A DNA stretch of 64,000 nt from Albugo candida (taxonomy: Eukaryota; Oomycota; Peronosporomycetes; Albuginales): assembly GCA_040437565.1 (NCBI GenBank), contig JBDOQK010000015.1, positions 1-64,000 on the forward strand. Direction: 5' to 3'. The notes under the pieces were generated by a model. The model was given only the letters and a program-made list of their open reading frames with translations. It was not told the DNA's origin and did no database searches. A program made the position numbers and the translations under genes. Shown piece after piece: positions 1-12,913 of this stretch; within the stretch, counting starts at the first letter, position 1; each line of letters opens with the position of its first letter.

Positions 1-59
1 TTTTTCGAGTTGTTTTGTACTAAATTGGCGGGTTACGTAGTAGCCGGCAAATTGAGAAG
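1..59 (-). repeat. Fragment of the 17-18 kb retroposon-like family (5' end)
   Basis: These 59 bases match 18041-18098 with only a few differences, including the shared block at 24-58 that ends in GAGAAGT. In both copies the similarity stops exactly after GAGAAGT, so that is the element boundary. On the minus strand this is the 5' leader of the unit whose full copy lies at 17123-18098. The rest of this copy lies off the left edge of the window. Confidence 0.7.
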
Positions 60-215
60 TGCATAGAACACCTCAACAGTGTAACTATCCAACTTAAATC
101 CCTGTATTAGAAACTGTGTAAAAGATATCACCCAAAGACTTGCTGTTAAAAAAGTATATTGGGTACTCTCTTAGCAACTATCTGATGTCTCTCTGCGACC
201 TTTCACTGCCTACGA

Positions 216-410
216 CTATTCAGGAGATGGTGACCTTCCACCAGTGGAGATCTTCAACTGACCGTCGCTGCAATCAGTATATCCGGTTCCAACACCCTCT
301 GTAGTGTACTGCACAGTTTTCTCTTTCTGGTGTATGTAGAGATTATCGAGTAACCAATACGCGTAGATTAAGTAGAAAACAGGACTAGAAAAAAGATTCA
401 TGTGCACGCA
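216..410 (-). repeat. Decayed repeat with a coding relic (SDGQLKISTG)
   Basis: Read on the minus strand, about 216-305 resembles 13826-13925 on the plus strand at roughly three bases in four. Both encode a similar peptide (SDGQLKISTG here, SDGKLKISTG there). Two diverged copies in opposite orientation point to a dispersed repeat that once carried an open frame. The family is not recognised. At 341-361 lies the block ATTATCGAGTAACCAATACGC, which recurs at 793-813. Confidence 0.45.
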
Positions 411-739
411 TGCGAATTACCACATGTCAGAACGAGTCTGCATCAGTCTGGAAATGAAAAAACTTGCTCGATTAGGAATCCATGGATCAGGGATTTTTCA
501 ATATTTCGGTGATCATTGCTGATAATTGCCTACGGATGCGGGTGTCGCTATCGATAAAATATATTAGTACTATGAAACCATGCAGGAATAATATGTCCCG
601 GAAAGGGTCCGAACATTAGTATGCAGTAGAGACGTTTTGCACTATATTTGTGAAAACATAGTGAACTTAATACTTCGTGGAACTTGTTTCGGTAAGAAAA
701 GCTGCATCCATGAAAGTCGTGGCATAGTACAGTTTTTAC

Positions 740-815
740 TGTCTAATTATCCGACTTGTACGACACTGCACAAATTTTGTCTCGTATGTCGACATTATCG
801 AGTAACCAATACGCT
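740..815 (+). repeat. Second copy of a ~55-bp local repeat
   Basis: The 21-base block at 793-813 is identical to 341-361, and about 30 bases upstream of it are also similar in both places. This is a short direct repeat separated by about 450 bp. No coding or structural meaning is evident. Confidence 0.5.
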
Positions 816-3800
816 CAGATTGACTATGAACTCAAGATGAATCGGAAGTTATAGAGACCCAAACTAATACGTGTACCTTCAAGGAAGTGTGTAATATGTT
901 ATGATGGTATGTGGCACGACGTGCAACCATGACAACCATCTCGGGATAAGCAAACATGCATTGCTCGGGATAAACTTTGTATGAATGAGAGCTCTAAACG
1001 GCCATGTAATCTCGCTAAGTAAATTTAGTTGTTATGCATTGTTCCAACTCTTGCGTTGTTGAGGTCGGGAGGTCATTGCAAAGAAAATCTTCGCATAAGT
1101 CTCACATCGAGTCGATAACCGCAAGCGAAATAGGAGTAACTACTGTGGGGTACTCTAAGAATGGGAGAATAGTTATTTGTAGGATCACTGCTTGTCCATA
1201 TAAAGTTTTCTCCTCAGCAGCTCATACTAAAAAGCCTGAATGCTTGTGAGAAGATGATAGAACTTCGTTTTGTTCTTCATTTTTTTGCTCTACTTTAAGG
1301 AAACTAACTCGAGCTACAACTGTAGAAACAGTTTGTAAAGAAATGCCAAAAATTTCATCATGTTCAGTCGAGAATCAAAGACTCAAGCCTTGAACGCATC
1401 TGATTGGAGACCACCCAATAGTGCATAGTTTTTGGTTTGGTCCGAAAATTGAGTGTGTCTCGATGGTCTTTCAATATGCGGTATTTCGTTCCTAATTGCG
1501 GACAGGTGTCAAGTCGTTCAATACTATTCCCAAGATATCTGGCAGAGAACCAAAATTTGGCTTCAAGATGAGCAAACATGCCAAGTCATGAAGTATCACC
1601 TCGGGGGTATCCCACTAGCAAGTTATATAGGCTTACTTGCACTTCTATTTACCATGAAAGGAATACGTTTATTTTGGTCAAGGTCTTTATCCATGGACGC
1701 AAAGCTAGAATTGTGGTTTTTGAGTGTGAACTTCAGGCCACAATACACTTTCAACGTTCTCGGAAAAGTTTAATAAGAGAACACCGTCTTCCAACAAACC
1801 CACTTTGATCTCGTTGTAGTAGTTTGATTAGGACTATTTGAAGGCGATCTCGGGACTAGACGTTCCATCATAATTATGTAAAGTGATAAGTCCGTAGTTG
1901 CTTGGTCGGCTCCAGTCACTTCTTCTGTAAAACAAGAGTAACGGTAGCGCTTTGTTGTAACTTGACCATGCGTCCTTTTGCGAATTGAGTGGAGTGAATC
2001 GACTCAGAGACGAAATCCCAAGTCAAGATGAAACGTTCATGAAATTTCACTGGAAATGAAAGGGAACAATGGAAGAGGATTCGTTGGAAGGCGATCGAGA
2101 GTTTTAATATTACTAATCTCGAGGCATTGTATCCATTTAATAGGATCGGTATCACCTGATCCGTCTATTCGGTGAGCTGAAGGGATGCATACTTGTCGTA
2201 CGTGGGTGCAGGCGATCGAAGAAAACCCTCCATGGCTTTTCGATAAATTGGATACTGTTGTCGAAGTGATGTCAAAAGTTTAATATGTGTTATCGCCGTG
2301 AAGGACGGCTTTGACTCTCTTTGCTTCCTACAAATCAAGAGGAGCAGGATAGGTAGCGGCAATCCGGGAATCATCATGAGAATCTTGAAGACGATTGTGA
2401 GCTGATCCTTCTTGCGACGTTTCATGATTCTCAAATTAACGTGAAGCAACAGCCAGTCCATCCTCTTCTAATGTTCGAATAAGGCACCAAGGATATATTC
2501 AACGCTGGTCCGAAGCTGGTTCAAAAGACCCTTAAGTTGGAGTTCAGCACCACCTGGATTTCGGGTTCTCGTAATACCTATGTAACGGAGTATCATGGAA
2601 GGGATACTAAGTCGGTTATGCGTCATGGCGGAGCTAAAACGGAGCTTTAAACTGGCATGATGATATTGATATTTGCTGCTTTGCTTGATCGTACCCAAAG
2701 GGAAGCATTATTCAATAAGATTTTGGTGTTCAGGTCCCACGTGAAGGCTTATGTGGTGGATTATGGCGAGCCTCAGGCATCAACAAGTCTCAAGTGAAAT
2801 GTCCATTGATGTGAAGAAATCATAAGATGAGCACGTATGCTGAGATTTGCTAGAACTTTGTACCCAGTCGACGATAACGTTAAGTCCCCTACGATGTTAC
2901 GATGCATACCATTGGAAAAGCAGTGAGGAGAGAGTCTAAGATTGTATTGCGCGGCAAGCAAGCTTTTTCAAAGACCACATGACTCCACTCGTATAAAGAA
3001 ATTTTTATTTGAAAATAGATTAACGGCTTTGAGTCATGTTAGTATTGTACCTGGACGTACTTTTGACGGTAGAGATTCAGGGTGATGTGACGGGAAGATT
3101 ACTTCCAGGTCAGTACGTCCAACGACATTGGTAAGATCCAGGAGATACCAAAATGACCTATCGACGGAATCCAAGGTACTGATATAATTCGAGTCGCACT
3201 TTAGTGATCGGCGCACCGAAATGTATTTTCTGAAATCTGATAAGTTAATGGGTATGAAGAACTTGCCTATAAAACGCTGAGTTGACTTGGATGATACCAT
3301 TCAAAATGCGTGAATGGCTACAGCGATAAAAACGCTTCTTGGAACGAGAGGAATCGACTGGAGTGTGTCCAACGACGTCGTGAGCATCGCAGAGCTCAAC
3401 GTTGGTCTCCAAGGTAGATTTCTCCTTTTCGGATCTAAAAATGTGCACGCAAGAATACTAGAGGCGTCCATTGGGAACAGCGAAAAGGAGAAAACTACTT
3501 AATTTCGACGCGCAAAATTCATCAATTAAAGGATCTTCCCATAAGGAGAAAGTAACTTTTTTTCGGTGGTAGCGGACCCATAATCATTTTTGAGCAGTCT
3601 ATGGGCTAGAGAACGAGTTGGGCTCTGGAGGGATTACGTGATTCACACAAGGTGACTGAAACTGAAGGTATAATTCGAATGTAGCCAAAACCTTGACTAA
3701 AGTCTGGACTTCGTCTTTCTAAACCAGCACGCAAACAGCGCGGTCTCTGGTTGGATCGAATCGGCATATAGACTAGCTATGCGCCAAACAACGTTATAGA

Positions 3801-5119
3801 GTCACCATAAGTCCGTTTAAAGCTAGCATGATTTTACACTAATGGCATAATCTAAGAACATGATTTGCTGAGCAATGGAAGGTGACCGAAAGACTCGTTC
3901 AATGATGATGGGTCGTGTCCCAGTGGTCACCAAACGGGTTTCTGTGGTTTCGAACGACATAAAAGTCCCTGGAGTACCTCTATATGGTCCGCACGGTGAG
4001 TACAATCTACCCGCATCCAGGTATAGTTGTGAAGACGTCAGTCTTCCGACATGCAAACAATGGGATCGCTATGTAGAGTTTGTGCTGCGAGCAAAACCAC
4101 ACTCGTCAAGCGAGCAACATGCCTTGGCGTCGGTCATATTTGAGGCAAAGAAAGTCAGTTTATGCCCAGCAAGGTAAAAGAAAATTCGAAGAAGAGGAAG
4201 CTTATTCGGTACAAGGTAGCTTTCCCTGCATAGGTGGTGGTGGCCCGCCATTGATCTGCTACAATGCTGAAGACCTAGTCTAGACGACACCCTGGAAGTG
4301 GGTAAGCCCTTTGAGCATGAATTTATGGAATTATCTCTCCACCGTTGAGCGTTAAATCAAGCTTGTGAGTGATTTGCTGGTCTCCTAGTGTCTCATACGT
4401 AGACGCTATTGTTCGCTTTTTAGTGTAAGAATGTAAATATATAATGGGCATTGATCTAGTTATCTCCTGTCTAAACTTTTCTTCTTCCACAACCTCCTCT
4501 TCCTATATCGTCATCAGCGTCTTATGCCGCATCCCTCGGTACAGTTCCAGTGATTATCGCGTCATATCAACACAGTGAGTCTAAGATATCAGGATCATCC
4601 GAAACTTTGAGACGTGCTTGATAAATCACACATTTCGTCGTATTGTGTCACTTACGAGATATAGTATATTAAAAAAAATATCAAGTTGTACTGCGCTCTA
4701 ATACAGTATTCGCAATTACTCGCAATGGGGAGATATGCACATCAGTTGTCAAAACTTGATCAATCTCGTAGCTTGCAATAAAGTACATAATACCACTTTT
4801 CATCGTATCAAGCACATAAGTATAGTATTGCAGTTCGTTGCCGTCTTAATTTTCTCGACAATCAGCACGATCTTTTATACAGTGCACACCACCTATAACT
4901 TGTAACGCCTGCGGGCCTTACTGAATTTACTACTCTGCACACATAAATCATCGAACAGCAAAATACCTCTTTTATCTAATAGATGCAGTCTAGAGCTTCA
5001 AAATTGGATGAATTTTGGTTGAATTATAAGTCTCTAAAAGTCGCATTGTATTTCTGCATTCTACTATTAGTATCCTATCAATGCGTGAAAATTGGCTGCC
5101 ATCAGTGGGAAATATAGAG
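816..5119. other. Repeat-like DNA with no recognisable gene
   Basis: No frame here carries a family motif I recognise. Several minus-strand frames of 60-98 codons follow one another between 1.9 and 3.4 kb, which could be pieces of one decayed element. A plus-strand frame of 100 codons lies at 3875-4177. None has convincing splice sites or neighbours. 4.3-5.1 kb is AT-rich and empty. Confidence 0.4.
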
Positions 5120-5145
5120 TTTAGGGGTTAGGTTTTAGGGGTTAA
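5120..5145 (+). repeat. Interstitial telomere-like repeats
   Basis: The stretch reads as imperfect units of TTTAGGG (TTTAGGGG, TTAGG, TTTTAGGGG). TTTAGGG is the telomere unit reported for many plants and stramenopiles. Three degenerate units are too few to be a telomere; it may be a relic of break repair or simply chance. Confidence 0.4.
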
Positions 5146-5192
5146 GAGCAATTGTAATACAGTATCTAACAATATATATCATACTTACAGCT

Positions 5193-5830
5193 TCATAGAT
5201 AAGCTGCTAAATCATAGCTGTCTGTGAGAACTGAGTCTGGCACTCTTCGATGTGATCGGTATCTTTTCATAGCAAATTCCGCGGCTTCTCCGGTTAGATC
5301 TTTCCGATACACATCCATATATCGGAAGCACTTTCTAGCATGGCGACGGATTGTTGCGAGCGAAATGAAGGCAAGTGCATTCGGAACTGTCGCAACCAAT
5401 CCTTTCAATGTGTAAACTCAATTCTTATTTGCGTATCGTTTTGCTTCCCTCAAAACGTATTCTATTTATTTCAATTTGCAATGAAATTGGGGTAAAATGT
5501 GATCAGATGGTCCGCCGCAGTGACTGTCTCTTCCAACAAACCCTCTTGAGCTATAAAGTATGGCTGGTTTTGAATAACACTGCGGCCGCAAAAACTACCT
5601 GTGTCACCACATCTAACCCGGCAATCCAGGAGAAGGTCAGGCGTCCAAAGATTGCGTTCCTGCAGGACGCTTTTATGCATTTTGGCTGTCCGCATAGCGG
5701 ATTATCTGTGGGAAATACCATGGTTTGCGCTGTCCCACCTCCAAACATTTCATCCCGCATCACTGGAAGAAAAAAAGAAATTGGTTTTGTTATGAAAGGA
5801 GCAGGATGGTTGGTATCAAGATGAAACGTG
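5193..5830 (-). pseudogene. Remnant of a DDE-superfamily transposase
   Basis: Minus-strand frames carry, in order, DEMFGGGTAQTMVFPTD, GQPKCIKA, a cysteine pair near CGDTGSF, LLEETVTAADHLITFYP, and at the C-terminal end ATIRRHARKCFRYMDVYRK followed by RYRSHRRVPDSV. This order and wording match the C-terminal half of the DDE endonucleases found in many oomycete and fungal DNA transposons, where the glycine-rich segment, the cysteine cluster and the K-Y-x-S-H-R-R-V tail are typical. The segments lie in different frames, and the part with the conserved H-C-E-L-N-W motif is missing or mutated, so the copy is dead. Terminal inverted repeats were not found. The family is recalled from memory, not from a search. 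Confidence 0.65.
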
Positions 5831-7703
5831 ATTAGGATAAAGGCTTTTGTAATGGTATTGGGGAGCTTAAGATTACGCCAATTATATACGTTGACGTTGT
5901 ATGTTTGATGATTCTTCAGTTTGGTCGGAAAAAATAATAATCACAGGTCACAGATGACTTGCACTATAAGATGAAGACAAATTATGTTTTTGGAGTTTAT
6001 CTCTCTACATACAGCATACGACTAATGAGAAGTGACACCTTATACCTTATTGCATATACGAGGATTAGTGGTCATTCGCAATAGATTGCGGAAGCGCATT
6101 AGTGGTTTTGAATCTTGCCAAATAGCATTAAGGTCTTTTCGACAAGTATTTAAAAGGTCACAGCGCGCGATGTCGGACTCGTTGAAAGTTGATCTTTTTG
6201 TGCTGCCGCTTTGCCGTCCTAAAAGATCTACGTGATGTTGCGATTAGCGCCAGCCGTTACGCTCGAAGCAGCTCGTTAAGACAAAACTCGCTGAGTAGGC
6301 ATTCGCTGAGTTCGGGCATCTAATTTTTTTACACTCGAGGTATGTATAGGGGAGGAAGTAGAAGTAGAAGGAGCATGACAAGGGATCCGCACGAAAATAA
6401 CAGAGAATCAAAGCATCCTTTTGAGTGCGAAGAACATATTGTCCTACAGGAAAATATATCGTATTTATTATTCTTTCATGCTACGATAACACCGCAAGTT
6501 GTATGCATAGAGCAGAATACAAGTGAAAGCTGTTACAAAAAGGATATAATGACAAGCCTTACGTGTACATTTCAATATCCTTGCTCCAGTCGACGATCCG
6601 TTTTGTACTCATAGTGTTTTGACGCACAGAACCAGCGGCTTCTGTTGTCGACCTACACGTGATAGCGAATGTTGTGCTCGTAGCATTAGCCTTTGTAATT
6701 TGTCCAGTCAGCTGCTTCTATGATACAGCATCAGCCTCAATTTTTTAAGCGTTATTTGTACAATAGAATTTCATTGTTTGTGCTTTCGAATATGAACACG
6801 CCCTTGCAATTTATATAGGATACGCTAATTCATATAATAGCTCAAATGCGCGTCACAAATCATCACGTTTGTCTATATCGTGGCCAGTTGAAACATACTA
6901 CTGAAAGTGCTCAAATGTTTGGAGAATTTTGCCGTCAGCTAATTTTTAGAAGTTGCTTGGGAGATGGAAAGTTTAGCTGATACGTAAAACATAGCGAGTG
7001 ATTTGAATCCATACACCACAAAGCAGGAAAAAAGGCGATTTTTGTTGTGCAAACGTCATTGTTGATCACAATGCTTGGAGACGGGTCTCTTACACCAACA
7101 GCATCAATTGTAACCACAAAGCGGCATAATACGCTAAAAAAGTCGACGTGATCCGCGTGTGACCAGAGTACTTTTACCACAACATTTTGTATGAGGAGTT
7201 GTTCTGATAAAAGTTCAACAAACTATTGCTCGTTGTTAGATATCTTGAATTATAGTCGTAGCACTGGTACTTGTATTATTCCTGAGTTTGAGCCGCGCTT
7301 ATAAACGGCTATTGTCATTTTAATCAAACATGTGTACTGGATTGACGTGCTAAGTTACAAAACGAAGTAGCATTTCCAAGGATTTTATGCTGCTCAGCAT
7401 TAGTGTTCCCATCATGTATTTCGACCTGCGCAATAACATTTTATCGTAAAGTGATGTACGTGACTCAAAATGTCGAAAATATCTAAATGATCCTACTAAA
7501 TGATGTCCTTCGATGTTTGTAGCGCCATCATACAAAGGAAAGTGATGCAGGTGTCATAACTGACAGGGCTCTAGGAGGCGAATTGTATTCTTGATATGGA
7601 AGTATGCTGTAGCTAAAGCAAAAGATTGTACTGCTCGTCCAGTTTCTTCAATTTGAGTCGTGCCACAGTCCAATCTGTAGAAAACGTCAGTGAGACTTCG
7701 ATC
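5831..7703. other. No gene seen
   Basis: Short frames occur on both strands (the longest 90 codons at 6342-6614), none with a recognisable motif, splice signals or neighbours. The base composition is AT-rich like the rest of the left tract. Confidence 0.4.
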
Positions 7704-8073
7704 AACGAACTAGAAGATCCCGTGAAACTATCAAACGATTATTGGTTAATTACAGCCAGCAGTTAATTAGTCAACCATCATTTTTGACTGAAATGGTCAT
7801 TCGACGTCAGATGCCGATCATGATTGAAAACCAATCAACATTNNNNNNNNNNNNNNNNNNNNNNNNNNNNNNNNNNNNNNNNNNNNNNNNNNNNNNNNNN
7901 NNNNNNNNNNNNNNNNNNNNNNNNNNNNNNNNNNNNNNNNNNAACGAACTAGAAGATCCCGTGAAACTATCAAACGATTATTGGTTAATTACAGCCAGCA
8001 GTTAATTATCATTTTTGACTGAAATGGTCATTCGACGTCAGATGCCGATCATGATTGAAAACCAATCAACATT
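7704..8073. other. Contig ends duplicated around a 100-N gap (8-nt indel)
   Basis: Bases 7704-7842 reappear at 7943-8073 after the run of N at 7843-7942, identical except that the right copy lacks 8 bases. The gap is therefore an unjoined overlap, and the 8-base difference could be a real allele difference that stopped the two ends from being merged. Confidence 0.85.
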
Positions 8074-8086
8074 CTAGAAGTGACAA

Positions 8087-9168
8087 ATGGAAACCGATTT
8101 ATTTTCTTTCGAAGGGGCTTGTGATCCTTACTCTGAGGGTGATGCTATCATACCATCAAGGACGCGACTACTTAAGTGGACCCGTAGATTGGTAATAACA
8201 AAGCAACCCTCCTCTGAGTTCTATAAAGATGAAGGTTGGTTACTGCAACCTTCTTTTGCATGATTGACAGCTGATGATGAAAAGGTGGTAAAGCAAATTC
8301 ACTAAATGTCGAAGTAAGTTTGGTGGAGTTTGATGAGAATGGGGATAATGTACGGACCCCCGATCACGAATTTATTAATGTCCCACTTCGTGTCGTTCTC
8401 TACTTTGAATCCGGGAAACGAGTGGATCGAAACGATCAGGACATCTTCAGATTTGTTGGGAATGAGTATGATTCAATTGTGATTCGTGCGGAAACAAGGA
8501 AAGTTGATATCAGCTTTCGTCTGGAAAAGGTACATCGAGTTTATGCTAAGATTTACGATAACATTTCATTGTCTTCAAAAGGTGAGCAGACGAAAAGATG
8601 GGCAGAGATTCAAACTACGTATTGAGGTGGATTACGAGCAATGTGCGGCAAATATGGAGGATTTAATGCCGGTATTCACCACGTCAATTTGTGTCCTCTC
8701 CAAGCGGAAACACAACCGTGAAAAGCAACGCAACCTCATTGAACCGCCTCAAAAAATTTGTAGAAAAGGTACATATGAGACTGCATGCAGCGATGTATAC
8801 AAAGTGTAAGCTTTCATAGATCTACTTCTTCTAGAAGAGAGAATCAGCGCACAAATTGACAAGTTACAAGATGCAGTATCGAAGTTGTCAAACCAATTCA
8901 AATTACAAGTAAGAAATTCGTCAAACCCAGTCACTTCTGGAGGTTATCTTCGCTTGTTTAGAATGATACACTTCAACAAGCCTCGGATTATCAGCTTCTG
9001 TACGCTGGCAAAAGTCATACATCCCTTCCCTTGAACATCGACCGAACGTATATTGACAAAGAAAGCATGCAGCGAGCGATGAAACCAATCCCTTTTGATT
9101 GGGACGCAGACGCCGAATCAATTTTGGGGATACATGAGTGTGAGGTTACAGGTTCGATGACAATGTAA
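8087..9168 (+). CDS. Unknown nuclear-type protein, possible Ig-fold DNA-binding plus coiled coil
   Basis: Five exons give an unbroken 286-residue protein: 8087-8234, 8285-8529, 8582-8768, 8835-8908 and 8962-9168; the introns are 50-66 nt and all phases agree. The first donor (GTTGGT) is weak, so that junction is the least certain. The start is the first ATG of the open frame. Residues ~45-190 look like a beta-rich domain with a basic patch (KVSRRKDGQRFKLRI, then CVLSKRKHNREK), a pattern that recalls Rel/p53-like immunoglobulin-fold DNA-binding regions, though I cannot name a family. Residues ~195-220 form a leucine-containing coiled coil (QIDKLQDAVSKLSNQFKLQ), which suggests dimerisation. It is the only intact gene seen in the left 23 kb and sits between decayed transposons. 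The role as a transcription factor is inference only. Confidence 0.7.
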
Positions 9169-9748
9169 ATTCATAGTCTCATGTTGTTTCAGTGCGTACT
9201 GGTCTCGAACACGTCAACCGTGTATCGGATGGTATTGAGTTTTGTTGCATAGATTTCTTTAAGGAATTAAAAACTTGTTTCACACGTCAAAATGAGAAAT
9301 GATCAAAGTCAATCTCAACGCTGATAGAATGCTAGTCGGCTAAAATCTGCTTAAATCACTTGAGGTGAGCTTTTCGAGTCGTCCAAATAGTAAACGGATA
9401 CATTCAAGGATATATCCTAGTAGGATTTCTACATTAAAACTTAGGGAGGCGTACATTTTCCAATTCTCCGCTTGGGTAGGCTCGAAGCGCTGCCCACACC
9501 GGGATAGAGCCAACGACCTCCGCCGTAGAATCTTCTTGCTCCTTCTGCCTGAGCTCGGGCGGATATACAGCGATCTGAAAAAGGTAGATTAACTACTTAG
9601 GAATACACCACTTTGCAAATTTCTTTTCGAAATCGTAAAGAAAGAATAAAGCGTATGTATGGACAAAGTATAGCAAATAAAATGTGTCGAAAATAGATCG
9701 TTTTTCGTTTCTGGCAACGCCTGAACCTTCGTAAAATAAAATATAGAG
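9169..9748. other. Intergenic stretch, nothing recognised
   Basis: It lies between the end of the five-exon gene and the left end of the MULE. A 75-codon plus-strand frame at 9365-9592 has no known motif. Confidence 0.4.
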
Positions 9749-12243
9749 AATATGGGGATTTTATANNNNNNNNNNNNNNNNNNNNNNNNNNNNNNNNNNN
9801 NNNNNNNNNNNNNNNNNNNNNNNNNNNNNNNNNNNNNNNNNNNNNNNNNNNNNNNNNNNNNNNNNACTGTTTTCAAAAAACATGGTTTATATACAAAAAG
9901 TTAAAAAATATGGTTTGTATACCAAAAGTTAAGACAATATGGATTATATACAATATGGTTGAGGAGGGGGAATAAGGTCAACAGGGTAAAGATGGGGAGT
10001 GTGTAAAACCAAAAGACCAAAAGTCGAAAAAATATGGTTTATATACCAAAACGAATATCACACGGGCGAAATTGAAAAAAAATGAAAAATACACCAAATA
10101 GTCTTAAGTTTATTTAAAATTATGAAAAATATACCAAAAAGTCTGGAGTTTACACATTCTTGAGTGCCATATCGTTAGAATATTCACATCTGACGACTAT
10201 GATGACTGCCAGCAACGACGTCTACGTTGGTGAGACACAAGAGTCAAGTAACGGCTGTTCACCAGTGGACTGGGCATACGGGCGTGCATACTTTTACTCA
10301 CGCGACTACGCTAGTCGCGACGATATAACAAGTGCGATCATTAAATAAAAGTTGGACGAGCGTTTCGTGTCATATCGAGCGACCGCAGACGCTACAAGGT
10401 ATTGTCTTTCGATTCAAATTTCAGTTTCGTAGTCGCTTTGCGTATGCCAGGGGATTTGAGCCGCCTCATACGTTCGTGCTGCACATATACGACGCAACGA
10501 GGGTTGACTTGGCTTCATACGAAGCGAGTCGTGGAAACAAGTCTTCATGCGTCGATTTGATTGACTCGGCCCTCCAGTTCGTCGTTGATAAGGGTCGTGA
10601 CGCCAGTCTAGCTGAGATGCAAAAGAAGCTGATGGCTGATAAGCGTCGATTGACGTACCAGACTTATGTCGACGCCTGCATTCGCCTCAAATCGCAACAT
10701 TTCTATGGAAGTCGCACGCAATACCAGTTTATCTTGTCATATGTACACGAAATGAACAAGCGCGGACACAAGGCAGATATCAAGTTGCGTGAGGACAAAA
10801 ATTTTAGGGTTTTCATCGTATACAAGCCCGGCATTCATGTACTTCGCGAATTTGCAGATAGCGGTATCAATGTGGATGGTACATTTATGAAGCACAAATA
10901 TGGCGGAGTCCTTGTCAACAATGAGATCCAAATTGTCGCGGTCGCTTGGGTGTCAGGTGAGACAAAAGACAATTGGTCTTGGTTCTTGGACTTTCTTCGA
11001 CGCTCTATAGAAGCGTCAGCATTCGTCATCTCCGATCGTGACAAGGGTCTCATTCCGGCGATGCAAGTTGAAGCAGGTGACATCCCTCACTTTTTTTGTG
11101 TTCGTCACATGCTCGAGAATTTCAACGCCAAGTTTCGTAATGCGACATTGAAAGACCAGGCATGGAATCTGGCCAAGTCCTTGACGGATGAGTCGTTTAA
11201 ACGTCGAGCCAGTGAGTTGAAGAAACACAATGCAAAGGCGTGCAATGGCTACTCGATGCAGAGAAGCTCAAATGGGCTACCGCGTATAGTAAACGTCCGC
11301 GCTTTGGGACCATGACTAGCAACAACGTGGGGTCTGCTAATAACGTCCTGCTTGAAGCTAGAGAAAAGCCACTTTGGACTGTCTTCTGGCGGTGGAATAG
11401 TACATAGGGATCAAGTGGGTTGAATTCGTCGCCAAGTCGGCTTCATGGGTGGGAACTCACAGCTTACGCAACCAAGAAATTCGAGCGCAAGCGCTATGTC
11501 TCTGTCGTTGACAGGATCGGAATCGTCCCGAGTTGCCTGTCATCCTTCGTGGTCAAGGTGAGGAAGGATCGAGAGCTTCCTGTGGAGTATTCTGTGGATC
11601 TAGTTAATCCTGAAAATACGTTTCTTGTGGATACTTTGGCGTCATGAAAGGACCATGCTCCCATTTCTATGCGGCCCTTCGATTCGTCAACAAGCTCTCG
11701 CTACTTAAGACTTTCTGCGAAGCGTCGTGGACCAAGGAGATGTACCAGCGTGCTTAGGACCCGTGGTAAAGGTGATTTCATCCGTGACGATGGATGAACT
11801 GACGCGTTTAGAAAAGCACCAACCTCTCGCGGTGTCAAAAAAGCGTGGTCGGCGGTAGAAGTCGAAGCGAATCGAGTCTCAGGCTGCCCTAGAAGCTTTT
11901 AAGAAGAAGCGCAGCAACAAGTGCACTACATGCGGTAACTACGGCCACAACAAGCGCACCTGCAAGGACCAATCTTTTTCTAGTGGTAAACAATACTTTT
12001 TCATAATTTTACACAATGTTAAGACCTTTTGGTGTATTTTTCATAATTTTACGATTCGCCCGTGTAATATCCGTTTTGGTATATAAATCATATTTTTTCA
12101 ACTTCTGGTATGTAATTCATATTTTTTTTATCTTTTGGTATATAATCCATATTGTTTTAACGTTTGGTATAAGAACCATATTTTTCAACTTCTGGTATAT
12201 AAACCATATTTTTTGAAAAAAGTGGTATAAAAATCGATAGGTT
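9749..12243 (+). mobile_element. Mutator-like element (MULE) with tandem-repeat terminal inverted repeats
   Basis: The left end (about 9749-10150, interrupted by the gap at 9766-9865) is the inverted copy of the right end (about 11990-12243). Both are built from ~30-bp units of the type TGGTATATAAACCATATTTT followed by AACTT. Between them lies a decayed MULE transposase with a zinc knuckle. The outermost bases (a TATGGATTTTATACCAC-like end) agree with a third copy at 12914-12985. The left repeat has an extra ~70-bp G-rich insertion near 9960-10020. No clean target-site duplication can be read, partly because of the gap. Confidence 0.75.
10160..11975 (+). pseudogene. MULE transposase, frame-broken
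   Basis: The longest intact piece, 10332-11315, holds the MULE catalytic domain: the first acidic residue lies in INVDGTFMKHKYGG, the second in VISDRDKGLIPAM, and the FFCVRHMLENF block is typical of the family. Upstream the frame changes near 10348 (DDITSAIIK, then KLDERFVSYRA continues in another frame). Downstream a SWIM-like piece (PCSHFYAALRF, near 11650-11690) and a CCHC zinc knuckle (CTTCGNYGHNKRTC, near 11916-11960) lie in further frames. The enzyme cut and joined the element ends; this copy needs several frame changes to be read through and should be inactive. Confidence 0.8.
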
Positions 12244-12813
12244 TCCGCGTTTATTAGTTAACAATACTGGATCAAGTGCGTTCCGAAATAAGTTAGAATT
12301 AGCAATAGTGTGCTCGATGAGCCTTCGTTAAAGGCCACGAAGCACGTTGGTAGTAGTAGCATAGGATTCAACGTGATTCCCATCTTTACAACAACCGACT
12401 CGGTACGCGTTTTGTAAAATCCCGAGATCAAGAACCTAATCTGTCCATATTCGATAAATGGTTTACGTGCGGATGCTTTCAATCTGACCCGTTCGTGCTT
12501 TTGTATCGGAAGTAGAGAATTGAAGCATGAGGAATCTGTTCGATACTTTATCAGACAACTTATATAACATTTTTGATGATTGCAAGGAGCAACTCCATAT
12601 TTCCGGAATTTCTATCAGCAGCGATGTACAACTGGCGACGTTGTCACAAAGTACGCTTACTTGATATGCAGTAAAAATGAATTTGTAGCGTGTCACGCTC
12701 GTTCCTCCGAATTACACCCTTTATCATTCGTATGGTTTTTGTATTCGGATGATTTGATTGATGAACGACTTGTGTGCGATAGAAATGCCGGTAGCATACA
12801 AACTGCAATGGGC
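12244..12813. other. Spacer between two MULE ends, no gene seen
   Basis: The frames here are short, overlap one another, and none carries a recognised motif. Confidence 0.35.
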
Positions 12814-12913
12814 NNNNNNNNNNNNNNNNNNNNNNNNNNNNNNNNNNNNNNNNNNNNNNNNNNNNNNNNNNNNNNNNNNNNNNNNNNNNNNNNNNNNNNN
12901 NNNNNNNNNNNNN

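Noticed and set aside
9465-9545. GC-richer segment with tRNA-like wording
   Set aside because: No cloverleaf with acceptor stem and matching A and B boxes could be drawn.
9870-12240. Short regularly repeated units suggestive of a CRISPR array
   Set aside because: The units differ from each other, have no unique spacers of constant length, and form the inverted ends of a MULE in a eukaryotic genome.
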